22,158 nucleotides of DNA from Lactifluus volemus (GCA_022376515.1 WTXI01000490.1:1-22158), one strand, 5' to 3'. Positions 9,022 through 18,900 are shown, numbered from the stretch's first letter. The notes: generated by a model from the letters alone, not told the origin. Program-made: numbers and translations.

Positions 9022-9417
9022 TATAGCTCTTCAAGTTAGAAAGGTCGAACACCGGAGGTTCCAACTGTTTGATTAAAACTCGAGGAGAACTGATGCACTT
9101 TCGGGTAAGTCTGATTGTGTCCACAAGTCCAGTGAGGGAGTTGGCGTGGCGATGTGGTTTTCTGACGGCCAAACGGTTCAGTTTCGTCACGTGCGGTGGC
9201 ATATTCCGGCTTGGACGCCGGAGCGCACGTGGCATTCGGCGCTCGCCCCGGGATCGAGACTTTCTCACAGGCTGTGGACACCAGCCCGTGATTGATACTT
9301 TCTCACAACCTCGTAAAACTTGTTGCAACGACTGCTATGTAATAAGTCAAGCGTTCGTGGTCGTTGCAAAAACTAACATTTCTAACTGCCAATGGATGTT
9401 GCACAGAATCAGCCGCA

Positions 9418-10469
9418 TCACCTGGAACAAAGTGGTCTGAACACGTCGTCGAACCATTGCAAGCGCTTCTCAGCATTCTGAATGTCTCTCGCCTCCCGTT
9501 CCCCGCAACCTTCTGGGAACTCTAAATATATAATCACTCCAACTTTCATGGCGTCTACGACATAATCTTTAAGATTAGCGTCAAGGTTCGCCGTAAAGGC
9601 ATTCCAGAATGAAGTTGCAACCATCGTAGACCCGGGCTCGTCAGGACAGTCGACTCGGTCTCGGTTGATCACTGACATGTAGCGGATCTGAGCGCCATCG
9701 ATACCGAAAGGAAGATACCTCGAGAGGTCCCAGTCCAATATTCCGATCAGTCGAGGTGGCCCCTGACTCGCAATGAGCATCTGAAGTTCTGGTTCAGGCA
9801 GTGATGACGGGTTCATGAAGGTCTGCTCACGTTCGTCGCATTGAGATCCACATGGGAAAGAGAAAGAGGGAGTTTCTTGAGATTAGGAGCGATCGAGATG
9901 AGTTCTTCGACGCTTCGACGCAGCGCAAGTCGGTCTGATGGAATGTTTTCGCGCAACACAGTTTGAAGGCGCGGGATGATGTAAGATTCAACGACCTCCG
10001 AGGAGTCTGGGCCAACGATACAATGAGATAACGCCTCTCCAAGTTGGCCAGCAATTGTAGCGTCATCATCCCAGGCGCCTGGCCAGGCTCCCAGGGCTGA
10101 ATTCCACATTGATCCGTCGATATAGTTCATGATGTATACATGAGTGGAAACAGAGATATCTGTGCTCTTCTTCTCGATAGTTGGAACCAGGGTTCCCAAT
10201 TTCTCTGCAAACACGCTCAGGGGACAAGTGCATATTCTAGCGAAGAAAGACGTACGGCGTGCTAACTCATAGAGGGACAAGTCCAGTGGAGTGTCTCGAA
10301 ACTGGACGATGACATTAGACTGGTCTTCTAGTTTCACGATGTAGGTCTGGCTAAAATAGCCTTGCTTGTCGTGCACGCGGCAAGATACACTTGGAATATT
10401 ACAATGAGCATGGGCTATTGTTTCTGCAAGATCGATGAAGTCCGGTTCTGAACTGGATGGAGCAGACAT
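9418..10469 (-). CDS. Fungal phosphotransferase family protein (APH/choline kinase-like fold)
   Basis: Exon 1 is 9831-10469, the intron 9781-9830 (50 nt, GTGAGC...TTCAG, phase 0) and exon 2 9418-9780, giving 333 aa. Splicing restores the two signature motifs in one frame: the catalytic loop LSHVDLNATN (H206, D208, N213; family HxDxxxxN) and the metal-binding motif GILDWD (D229, D231). The N-lobe is represented by GYFSQTYIVKLEDQ and VIVQFR, and YIMNYIDGSMWNS resembles the hinge region. The ATG at 10469 (MSAPSSSEPDF) is the first ATG in the frame. The fold transfers phosphate from ATP to small molecules or proteins. Large fungal APH-like families mostly have no known substrate, so resistance to a drug should not be assumed. 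The gene is unrelated to its F-box neighbours and is present in only one of the two tandem units. No lesion is seen. Confidence 0.85.
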
Positions 10470-10560
10470 GATGGAGGTACGTATCGAAGATAAACCAAAT
10501 ATGGAGATATTAAACTTATTCTTCGCTTCCTGGACAGGTGAGGAGGATGTTAAGGTGGTC

Positions 10561-11205
10561 AAGCGTGACAGCGCACAGCTGCGTTGCGGTGCATGTTACT
10601 TACGGCGTCACACCACTAGATATCTAATTTGTAACAAAAGTGCTGTCAGCTTATAATAAAAGCAGTAGACAGAAAGCCCATAGTACTGCAGAGGAACTCG
10701 GACTAGGCCCCGACCGTGTTCAAGTTAGCTCAACGTGGACTGGCGCCTACATCGGGTAAGGTTTAGAAGGCCTGTGCGGTTCTCACACAGTATCTTATAT
10801 GGCGCAGCTTTTTACTTGTCCATTCGAATGTAGTATGCATCCGTGATGACAGAAGTCTCTCAACGTGGCATTCGAACCAGAGATTAGTCCGCTGGCCCAC
10901 TAACTGGCCTTAACAAATGGTAAACCTGTCAGGAAAAATCCACCATCAATATTCGCGCTTGGCGGCATCATCTCCACCAACGGCCCCATCGACATATACC
11001 CACAATTTACTTAAATGGCTCATAGCACCTCAATTTTGAGGTGTTACGAAGCCTTTAAGCCCATCCCTCAGCCCGTATGCAGAATAGTGACACTCTCTAT
11101 GCCCAAAAGGCATCAAAATAACTATATCAATAAAAAGAAGTGAACTCGCGCTCTCGTCCGGGTAGCGCCACAAACGGGACATCAGAAAACCACGCCCGAG
11201 ATACC
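10561..11205. repeat. Segmental duplication, left copy (pair with 14015-14555)
   Basis: Both copies start at aagcgtgacagcgcacagct. They share gatatctNatttgtaacaaa, gtactgcagaRgaactcgg-like, aaggcctgtgcgg, gatgacagaagt, ctggcccactaact and agcgccacaaac strings in the same order. The block lies beyond the kinase-like gene here and directly beyond the copy 4 flank in the other unit. Apart from a small hairpin at 10854-10884 I see no gene in it. Confidence 0.8.
10854..10884. other. Hairpin with tRNA B-box-like loop, left copy
   Basis: On the - strand the core reads TCTCT, then GGTTCGAATGCCACGTTG, then AGAGA. The loop contains GGTTCGAATGCC, close to a pol III B-box. The partner copy at 14288-14319 has TCCCT/AGGGA arms, so one stem pair changed on both sides (T-A to C-G). 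An upstream tagtgggccag resembles an A-box only weakly. Confidence 0.4.
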
Positions 11206-11208
11206 GAA

Positions 11209-11735
11209 ACGGCCAAATCTCACTTTCGCACGGTCAAATGACCCGATGACTAGTGAGAGATGACTTTTCGGATGTCGGGATGATCCCCAAAGAAGTTGAT
11301 CGTGATAAATTTGAGTTGGGGAGCATCAACCCGAGTCACGAGGTCCTCCAAGTATTCGTTGACACCACGAAATCGGAACTCTGTGAGCACGGGAGGAGAG
11401 CACGTGTGAGCGGGTGGCGAACCTCAGACTTGGATTCTTTCGAATTCTTCATCGAGCTCGATGCAAAGAAGTGCGAACCTTGTGAGGGAGGAGAGGCCTG
11501 TGAAGGCGTGCCAGTGGATCGAGAGGAAGAGGGGAAGAAAACATGACATATCGCCATCTTTCAGTTAGCACACATGCGCCAACTTATGCCCTAACGTTCG
11601 CCAGCCCTAGCCACAAATCTGGCCCACTGGCATTCGTGGAAGCCACACGGCAGAAGTCGAAGATTTTTAGGAGGATTTCATCGGGAGGCCTGTGGTTGTT
11701 ACACGTGAGGAACTTGAAATCTCCAAGTTAGCTAG
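11209..11735 (-). pseudogene. Internally deleted F-box/LRR remnant
   Basis: Read on the - strand, the piece 11640-11735 holds a degraded first F-box half (a match to DEILLKIFDFCR). The piece 11525-11600 holds part of the W..VCQRW..FSSP region. Sequence then jumps to the mid-LRR segment (about 11500 down to 11209: near GLSSLT, an altered L-rich stretch, then RALLP and EFRFRGVNEYLEDLV). The middle LRRs are deleted and the C-terminal third is absent. Several frame breaks make it non-functional. It occupies the same place relative to copy 4 as copy 2 does relative to copy 3, so both mark a [broken copy, intact copy] unit. Confidence 0.75.
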
Positions 11736-11853
11736 GACAAACGGTACTGCTCGTTGTGGCTCGGGGTGTAAGTAAAACACTACTTCCCGTCGCGTTCATC
11801 CACTTCGAAGGGTCATCTACTAGGAACACCAGAGGTTCTGAGTATACCTCACT

Positions 11854-11885
11854 CAAGTTGATAACACTTATTGTCACGTGTCACC
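11854..11885 (-). promoter_or_regulatory. Conserved upstream block CAAGTTG...GTCACGTG, second occurrence
   Basis: Here the core contains a full CACGTG palindrome (11875-11880). It lies between the remnant at 11209-11735 and the 3' end of copy 4, the same arrangement as at 7308-7338. Confidence 0.4.
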
Positions 11886-11971
11886 ACAACATACACAACT
11901 GATGGAAGGTAAGGATGGTATATCTTGTAGATGACACCGGGCGCGAAGTCAGTAAGGATAAAAAAACACAT

Positions 11972-11977
11972 TTTATT
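11972..11977 (-). terminator. Candidate polyadenylation signal AATAAA of copy 4
   Basis: TTTATT on the + strand gives AATAAA on the - strand, about 29 nt past the stop codon at 12006. The aligned position in copy 3 (near 7450) reads AATGAA. Fungal signals are loose, so this is only suggestive. Confidence 0.35.
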
Positions 11978-12005
11978 TGCAGCTCTAATAGCAATCACCA
12001 TAACT

Positions 12006-13561
12006 TCAAGTACGACGCTGTGGCAAGCGGTGGACAGCAATAGGATGATCGGAAAGCTGACGTGCAGCGATGAATCGTTCAATGATTTGCTCCTGGATTT
12101 CGTCTTGCCAATGACTTTGGAAGAGGTAGATATTTTGAAGTTCAGGTAACAGCTCGGTGACACCTTCCCCAGTGTGTCCTTGCAGCGAAGATATGACAAA
12201 TGACCGTATCTCGCCAGACAAACGCAAGGTCCGAACAGCAGTGAACGGTTGGAGAAGTACTGGCCATGCAGGATTATCCATCAGGACCTCCAAATTGTGA
12301 CCGTCCCAGTCGCACTCGAATCTGTCGCTTCGGATGTCAAGCTCTGTAACGCTGGAAAGGATAGGCAAAGACTGGGTGCATATCTGTGCCATAGACGAGA
12401 CTTGTTGACCTGGCGCGTCCTCGTCCTCCATGACTTCCAGATAGAAGGGATCACTGTCTGCCAATTCGTCCGCGGACTCTGATTCGTAAGGTGTGATGCT
12501 GACGTCATAGGGACCAAGGTGCATGTCTGCACGATCGAATGGCCTGAGTGTGAGTGACTGAGAGACTCGGATGACTTGTCGAATGTTGATGTGAGGCCCG
12601 AATAATTGGGCCGAGAAACGCTTGAGTTGGGGAGCATCTATCCGAGAAAGGAGGTCCTCCAAATATTCACTGAAACCACGAAATCGGAAATCTGTTAGAG
12701 CAGGGAGGAGAGCGCGTGTGACCGGCGGTGGACCTTGGACTGTTCCGGATCGTCCAAACTTAAACTCGATGAGAAGGACTGTGAGACTTGTCAGGGTGGA
12801 TAGGCCTGTGACCATTGCCTCGGGTGAAATGTAGCCAATATCGGGAATATCGGGAATATCGTGAATATCGTGAAGAGAAAGTTCGGAAAGGTCGTTGGAA
12901 GATAAAAGAAGTCGAGGAAAGGTCAGAAATGGAAAGCCATTCAAAATGAATGATCGTAGACATGGGGCGGATCCACCTAAGATCCCATCGAGAAGCACCG
13001 GTGGATTATCATGGTGGCGAATGGATACTAGTCGGAGATTTTTCAGTGCAGGGAACGGCTTCTGCATCAATGTGGTCAGTCTCGAATATTCTGAGTGTGA
13101 TTTTTCCAGGCCAAGAGTGATTTTGCATATGCGGTCATGATGCTCGAGTGCGGCCATGACGTCATCCCCATAATTGCCAGCCAGACTGTGAGAATAAATT
13201 TCGATGGGAAAGGGGGGCCAGACATCCAACATCTCTCTCACGTGTCCACTATTTGCGCAGTAAAGGCGTAGATCGAGGCCGAGTGGGGATGAAAATATCA
13301 CATATCGCCATCGTTGGCATACATGCACCAATGTACGCCATTCCAGTTGCCATTCCCACGATCGCATGATTATTCGGCCCATGAAAGCCGCTCGGCAGAA
13401 ATCGAAGATTTCTAGGAGGACTTCATCTGGTAACGCATTGATTGTCACATGTGGCGAGATTTGGCCTGGATCGCACAGGTGAGTGACCATCATGGACACT
13501 AAGAAAAAGACGTACAGTTCTTTCCTGTATCATTTGACACGCATTTTTTGCCTTTCTGCAT
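12006..13561 (-). CDS. F-box/LRR protein, intact (array copy 4)
   Basis: This is a predicted SCF substrate receptor and the close tandem duplicate of the gene at 7472-9021. Exon 1 is 13516-13561 (46 nt, MQKGKKCVSNDTGKN plus one base), the intron 13466-13515 (50 nt, GTACGT...TCCAG) and exon 2 12006-13465, giving 501 aa. An in-frame TGA lies four codons before the ATG, supporting this start. The F-box covers about residues 24-76 (ALPDEVLLEIFDFCRA ... LVHVCQRWRYVIFSSPLGLD). LRR-like segments follow, for example APCLRSFILNGFPFLTFPRL and PALTDFRFRGFSEYLEDLLS, and it ends HPIAVHRLPQRRT. Compared with copy 3 it carries extra DIPDIP/DIHDIH residues from a 9-bp repeat (12838-12875), inserted between two LRRs. 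No break is seen. Confidence 0.88.
12838..12875 (-). repeat. In-frame 9-bp tandem repeat in copy 4
   Basis: Four units of the type tatcgRgaa encode DI-P/H repeats just before GYISPEAM. Copy 3 has only DIPSI at this place, so copy number differs between the two close paralogues. The length is a multiple of three and the frame is kept. Confidence 0.75.
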
Positions 13562-14014
13562 TATAGCTCTTCAAGTTAGGAGGGCCGAACACCTGAGGTT
13601 CCAACTGGTGAGAAATGTTAGGAATGTTTGATTAAAACTCGAAGAGAACTGATGCACTTTCGGTTAAGTCCGATTGAAAGTTACAAGGTCAGTGAGGGAT
13701 TTGGCGTGGTGATGTACTGTAGTTTTTTGACGGCCAATCGGTTCAGTTTCGTCACGTGCGGCGGCAGATTCCGGCCTTGGACACCGGAGCGCATCGCACT
13801 TGGCGCTCACGGGCCCGTCGGTTCATCTTTCCCAGGCTTGGGCCGCCTTTCGTCGTTCCGCGGTGCACAAATCTCAGCAGACATTTCTAAGGTATCTGGT
13901 AGACAATTTGCACATGCACTATCCCAAGCACTGAGAATGCATGCTGCGGTATATGTAGTTTCTCTCGAGGATAATACTTCTTTCACTGGCAGATCTGGTC
14001 AATTGAAGGCTTTG

Positions 14015-14555
14015 AAGCGTGACAGCGCACAGCTACTTACCCCATCACACCGCTAGATATCTTATTTGTAACAAAAGTGTTGTCAGCTTTTGATAAGAGC
14101 AATAGAAGGTAGGCCTGCCGTAGTACTGCAGAAGACTCGGATTAGGCCCCGACTGTGCTCAACCTGGGTGGCGCCTGCATCGGTTCCAGGTATGCACCGG
14201 AAGGCCTGTGCGGCCCTCACACAATATCTTATTAGGCGCAGCTTATACTTTGTCCATTCGGGTGTAGCGTACATTCGTGATGACAGAAGTCCCTCAATGT
14301 GGCATTCGACCCAGGGACTGTGGTCTGCTGGCCCACTAACTAGCCTTAACAAATAGTAAGGACAAATTCGTCATCAATATTCGCGAGAGATCCCTCAGCA
14401 CATATGCCGAGTGGAGCGACACTCTGTAATCCCACAACCACGCCATCACCGTCAAAATAACCTTAGCAATAAAAAGATCGAAACTTGCGCTCCTGTCCGG
14501 TGAATAGCGCCACAAACAGGACGTCAGAAAATCACGCCGAGATATGGAGCGTCGT
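14015..14555. repeat. Segmental duplication, right copy (pair with 10561-11205)
   Basis: It is homologous to the left copy from aagcgtgacagcgcacagct onward, with several small deletions. It is preceded by about 200 bases (13812-14014) that have no convincing counterpart in the left unit, where the kinase-like gene stands instead. No gene is seen. Confidence 0.8.
14288..14319. other. Hairpin with B-box-like loop, right copy
   Basis: The arms agtccct and agggact pair over 7 bp around an 18-base loop containing the reverse complement of GGGTCGAATGCC. Compare with 10854-10884, where the stem is kept despite a base change in each arm. Confidence 0.4.
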
Positions 14556-15526
14556 GTGCCCGTGCTCATTCTGGTAAGCTCAACACATGACCCCGGGCCA
14601 AGTATTCGGCCAGAGGCATGTGGGAGCGGTGGGGAAAGTTGATGTGCCCTGGCACATCGTCGTCGTCGTCAGCGTTAGGGAAGCATTTTGAGATTGTTAC
14701 CTTCTGCTATACGGCAGATCAGAAATACAGTAGAAACCATTGGAACTGGTCCGGCAGCACCCAGTCAACTCACATCCACGTCTTTGGGAAAGACCGGTCA
14801 TGCGTGTACGATCCCATTAGAAAGGATCGTTGTGCCTGAAACATACATCTTCGTGCCTTCAGTTGTCACATTGCGCAGTACCTCAGGCCCGGGCCACGAA
14901 GAGAGGCGCACTCCCAGGGAACTTCGTGTGGGCAAGTCGAGATGGGGTCGTGATGGTCGATTCAAAATAGGTGATTAGAGAAGATAGGGATCGGAGACGA
15001 AGTATTGGAGGCAACACTGGCAGGGATAATTGTCGAGAGGATAAAGAGTAATAATCATCGGTATTACATCGATGGTAAGATTTTGGGCACCACTGGCAGA
15101 GAATATCGAAAGATGGGTGAGGTGGTCTAGACCAGAGATGAATGGTAGTAGTAGTCCATTGACCCAACCCAGAGAATGAAGGGTGGGCAGGCAAGGGGAA
15201 AAAAATACTGTCAAGGTTGTAAAGGAACGGTAATGAAGGGGAGAATGTAAAACATCCTTTCCATATGGTGTCGAATGGCAAAGTTCAAATTTGAGCTAAG
15301 GGCACTTCTCCATGTGGAACCTGCAATGGGCCACCATCACCCCAAGTTTCGCGTTCGAACTAAGCGGAGGATGGGATTAGGTATCACGTGATTGATACTA
15401 AATTGACGTGCTCCATTTTCATGTTGCCACCCAAACACAAATAATGTACCATTACCTCTACTAGTAGCAGTAGACAGAATCCACGCTTCAAACAGATGCA
15501 TAATAATTTTTAATTTTTTATAAATT
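14556..15526. other. Intergenic spacer, no gene recognised
   Basis: A (gtc)n microsatellite is at about 14656-14670. A 73-codon + strand frame at 14618-14839 contains NHWNWSGSTQSTHIHVFGKD and could be a worn coding fragment, but I cannot place it. A 132-codon - strand frame (14883-15281) is rich in S, P and L and looks accidental. Otherwise I see nothing. Confidence 0.35.
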
Positions 15527-15725
15527 GTATTACTGTGAACATGTTCTTCGCCACGACCATGTGAGACGAACAAAGTCTGATACTTCGATGCTAAAATAAT
15601 TTCATGGGCTAGAAACAGAAAATGTAGCAGAGTTTGAAGGCAGAAAGCAACTGGCGTCGTAAATTAAATATGGGATATGTTGTAGATGACACCTGGCGCG
15701 AAGTCAGTAAAGATAGAAGAATACG
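15527..15725. repeat. Flank duplication, copy 5 side (pair with 3657-3803)
   Basis: It begins gtattactgtgaacat and contains catgggct and gcaactggcgtcgtaaa. It ends with the conserved 3' element containing gcgcgaagtcagtaaagata. It ties the downstream flank of copy 5 to that of copy 1, although the two genes are not each other's obvious closest relatives. Confidence 0.55.
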
Positions 15726-15754
15726 TGACAGCGCCAATTAACTTGCCTACTAGT

Positions 15755-17270
15755 CTAATAAGGACCAACACCATATGTGACGGGGTGATCAGAATCACGA
15801 CATGCAGCAATGAACTTCTCCAAGGCCTGGGGCTCTTCGAAGCATCGCAAAACATTATCGCGAAGGTAGAGATTTTGAAGTTCGGGTAACACCCCGATGA
15901 CACTTTCCCCAGTGAGTCTTCCCAGAAAAGATACAAGAATCGGCAGTATCTGTCCGGACAAATGCAGGGTCCAAACAGCAGCGAATTGATGGAAAAGAAG
16001 TAACAACAAGTCGGGATTGTCCATCAGATCCCCCACATCGTCCCCCTCCGAGGCTTCGATACTTTCGATGTAGAGCTTTGTAACGCTGGAGAGTAGAGGT
16101 GAAAGCTGGGTGCAAATCTGTGCTATAGATGAGACTGAGACTTGTTGACCTGGCGCGCGCTCTATGAATCCCAGTTCGAGCACGTTTTGTGGACATTTCC
16201 CCTCTGACTGACGAAGGTTGATGTGGGTGGAAAACTGGCCAAATGTCACAGTCGCACAATGGAATGGCCCGAGCGCCCGTGAGTGAGAGATGACTTGTCG
16301 GGTATTAAAGACTTCCTGCTGGAAGAACCAAACCGAGAGATATTCGAGTTGAGGAACATCAATTCTAGCCAGGAGGTCCTCCAAGTACTCGCTGACACCA
16401 CGGAACCGGAACTCTGTGAGAGCGGGGAGGATGGCGCGTGTGAGTGGAAGTGAACGTAGGATTGTTGTGGATTCGTTTTTGAACTCGATTTCAAGGCTTG
16501 TGAGCTTGGGCAAAGCGGAGAGGCCCGTGGCCATTGCCTCGGGTGAAATATAACCAAGATTGGGTATCTCTTGAAGCTCGAGCCTGGACAGATGGTTGCA
16601 AGACAAAAGGAGTTGAGGCAAAGTCGGAAATGCAACGCCACTCAAAAAGAGTGATCGTAGACATGGGGCGGATTCACCTAAAAGAAGCATCGGTATCTGT
16701 CGAAACCCCTCTTGAAAGCCAAGCCGAAAATTTGTTAGTGCAGGAAATGGCTGCCGCATCACTGTGGCCAGTGTTTCACATTCTGAGGATGATAGCCAGA
16801 GACTGAGTTTGGATATGCGGTCATAGTGCTCAAGTGTGGCAATGATATCATCCGTGAGATTTCGGGCGGATATTTCGATGAGAAGGGGCGGCCAGACATC
16901 CAACACCTCCCTCACAGAGATACGATCTGAGCAGTAGAGGTGTAGGTCGAGACGGAGAGGGGATGAAAACACAACGTTTCACCATCTTCGGCAGACGTGC
17001 ACCAACTTATGCCATATCTTTGACCACCGCCCCAGAATCGCCCGCGCATCGTCAAGGTCACGGTCCGCGGCAGCCACTCGACAGAAGTCAAAGATTTTTA
17101 GCAGCATTTCATCGGGGAGCGCGTTGATTGTCACACGTAGGGAAACCTTCCTGTCGCCTAGAACACAAAGGTAAGTAATCGTTGTGAACGTAAGCAAATG
17201 ACGTACGATTACTTTCTGTAGCGTTCGACTCGTCTTTCCACTGGCATATTATAGGTCTCAGAAGGGTCAT
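15755..17270 (-). pseudogene. F-box/LRR protein with a single nonsense codon (array copy 5)
   Basis: Exon 1 is 17207-17270 (64 nt, MTLLRPIICQWKDESNATES N plus one base), the intron 17158-17206 (49 nt, GTACGT...TTCTAG) and exon 2 15755-17157, equivalent to 488 codons. The F-box reads ALPDEMLLKIFDFCRVA ... LVHVCRRW, then TGA (16979-16981), then NVVFSSPLRLDLH. In the other copies this codon is CGA or AGA (Arg), so the stop is most simply a CpG-type CGA to TGA change. Everything after it is open for 405 codons to the natural end, including APCLRSLFLSGVAFPTLPQL, PALTEFRFRGVSEYLEDLLA and LPELQNLYLRDN. It is therefore recently inactivated, or polymorphic, or read through. The C-terminal end differs (VTYGVGPY instead of IAVHRLP). 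Confidence 0.85.
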
Positions 17271-18740
17271 TTATTGCGATTGCGATTGGAGGGTTCTGGA
17301 GTGGCGGGTGATGTGGAAAACCAAGTTGGTCACACTCGTCACGTCTCTGGTCTATCGTAAGCAGAGGTTTCATTCTCCGTTACTGGAGGGGATTTAAATG
17401 CGAAAAGAAATGGACGATAAGCCAAGCAGACAGATTACAATCCTGAGGCTAGGGTAGTCTATTCCAGAGCCTAAAAATGTCACAACTAGGATATGCCAAT
17501 GTAAGAGAATGAGGAGGACTACGCAGGCCACAGCCGACGACTAGCGCGCACGTGAGAAGCAAATGACGTGCTGTGCGCCGACCTTCAAGCCTCGAGTTAA
17601 AACAATCAACCGACATTGCAATTGAAGTGGGTGGTGAGGTTGAATCCGATGAAGGTGAGTATAACGGAGCCCGTTTGGCGAAGTCACTGTGTTGCAGGGG
17701 TATGGGCGCTCCAAGTGTGCGAGGAACTTGCGTGACCTTGTGCGTGACAGCGTTCATGGGGACAGCATCCGGCATATAATCATTTCTACCAATGTCAAAA
17801 GTGTTGCATATGCGTACAAAATATACACGTGTCATGTTATAGGCCAAAAAAAAAAGAAGACGGACGAGAACGGGACTGGGAGGGTGAGAGGCAGAGGCAG
17901 AGAGCGAGAGTACAGAGGGCTGTTACGACTGAGATGAACGAAAGGATTAGGAGCGAGGGAACTTGTTGCGCCCGGGGTAAGAGAGACGAAGAAACGTGTC
18001 TGAGGATGCTACCTGAGGATGCACACGAAAAAAACTAAGCGGTACAGGAGTCGGCTTACCTTGGACAAATATTCCATGCCATCCTTGTCCTCGTCCAAAT
18101 CAAAACCTTCCCCATCCCGCGTTCCGTCACCACCCTCATCCCGGTTGTCATCGCCTCTGCTGTTCCTTCAAAGACACGAATGTCGCAGGTGAAAGTGCTG
18201 GCCCGATGACCGTCGCCACTTGTGGGCATCCGCCGCATACATCATCCGGCAGGGGACTTGAATCATCTGCAAAAAGGTCAATTAAGTGAGGTGTATACCG
18301 TCGCCTGGAGCATATTGTGTTCGTAATAAGATTGGAGCGAGGTGTACTTCATCAGATGGTGGGCTTGAAAGCCGCATGCGCCGTTTCGCTTGTAAAGATA
18401 TCACGTGTTTGTCGTGTTCAAGCGTCCGTCCGACTCGGAGTCATTCCATGATACAGTACCTCCGCTTGGTCCATCAAATACAATGCGATTCGAGACTTTT
18501 GTAGCCTTAGAGGGTCCAACTCATGAGGTCATGGGTGGTCCACCTGCGGCCCGCTACTTTCCATTTCAATGTTACCCACGTTCACGGTCCTCCGAGTCTG
18601 CCAGTGGGGCGGTGGGCTGTCTACATGCCGTTTGTGCGCCCCTTTATTGAACGTTAGTGGTGACAAAAATGACGACGACAACGGTACGGGGTTATAAGGG
18701 TGCATTCCTGGGACTACCACCGATCATTTCCACCATTGGG
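17271..18740. other. Intergenic spacer upstream of copy 5, no gene recognised
   Basis: A CAAGTTG...GTCACGT block (17323-17346) and a GAGGGTTCTGG string (17288-17298) lie just upstream of the copy 5 start. A polyA run followed by a purine-rich tract (17847-17930) parallels 5752-5900. A + strand frame at about 18405-18650 (SESFHDTVPPLGPSNTMRF) has a coding look but no recognisable family. Nothing else can be supported. Confidence 0.35.
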
Positions 18741-18900
18741 ACCGAAATGATCGATATAGAGGAAATGAAAAGATGTATGTGCGAGAGAGTTTCCTTGGGA
18801 ACTTCCCAAGGAAACTCTCTCGCACATACATGGGAACGGGAGATGAACCGCTGAGCATAGACTTGAAGTTCAGGGAGACCATGAGACAGATATCGTTGAG
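18741..18900. repeat. Duplicated flank block (pair with 21043-21140)
   Basis: Shared order of strings with 21043-21140: aatgRtcgataYagaggaa, then gatgtatgtgcgagNgagttt, then agactNtgag. It lies downstream (3') of copy 6 here and downstream of copy 7 there, so it is again flank carried with the gene. The palindrome at 18773-18831 is inside it and absent from the partner. Confidence 0.55.
18773..18831. repeat. Perfect 29-bp inverted repeat with 1-nt spacer
   Basis: The left arm is 18773-18801, the spacer is C at 18802 and the right arm is 18803-18831. The arms are exact reverse complements (ATGTATGTGCGAGAGAG... against ...CTCTCTCGCACATACAT). The left arm has a homologue at 21073 but the right arm does not, so the right arm looks like a fold-back copy of the left. 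Confidence 0.95.

Noticed and set aside
9022..9328. N-terminal extension of copy 3 to a 618-residue protein
   Set aside because: The extra residues come from reading through the intron and the 5' flank. The aligned copy 4 has an in-frame stop there, and the splice model matches other copies.
9418..10469. Aminoglycoside resistance gene
   Set aside because: Only the fold and motifs are shared with aminoglycoside phosphotransferases. Fungal members are a large family with mostly unknown substrates.
14883..15281. 132-codon - strand frame
   Set aside because: It is rich in S, P and L, has no family resemblance and no supporting splice or flank conservation. It was judged to be chance.
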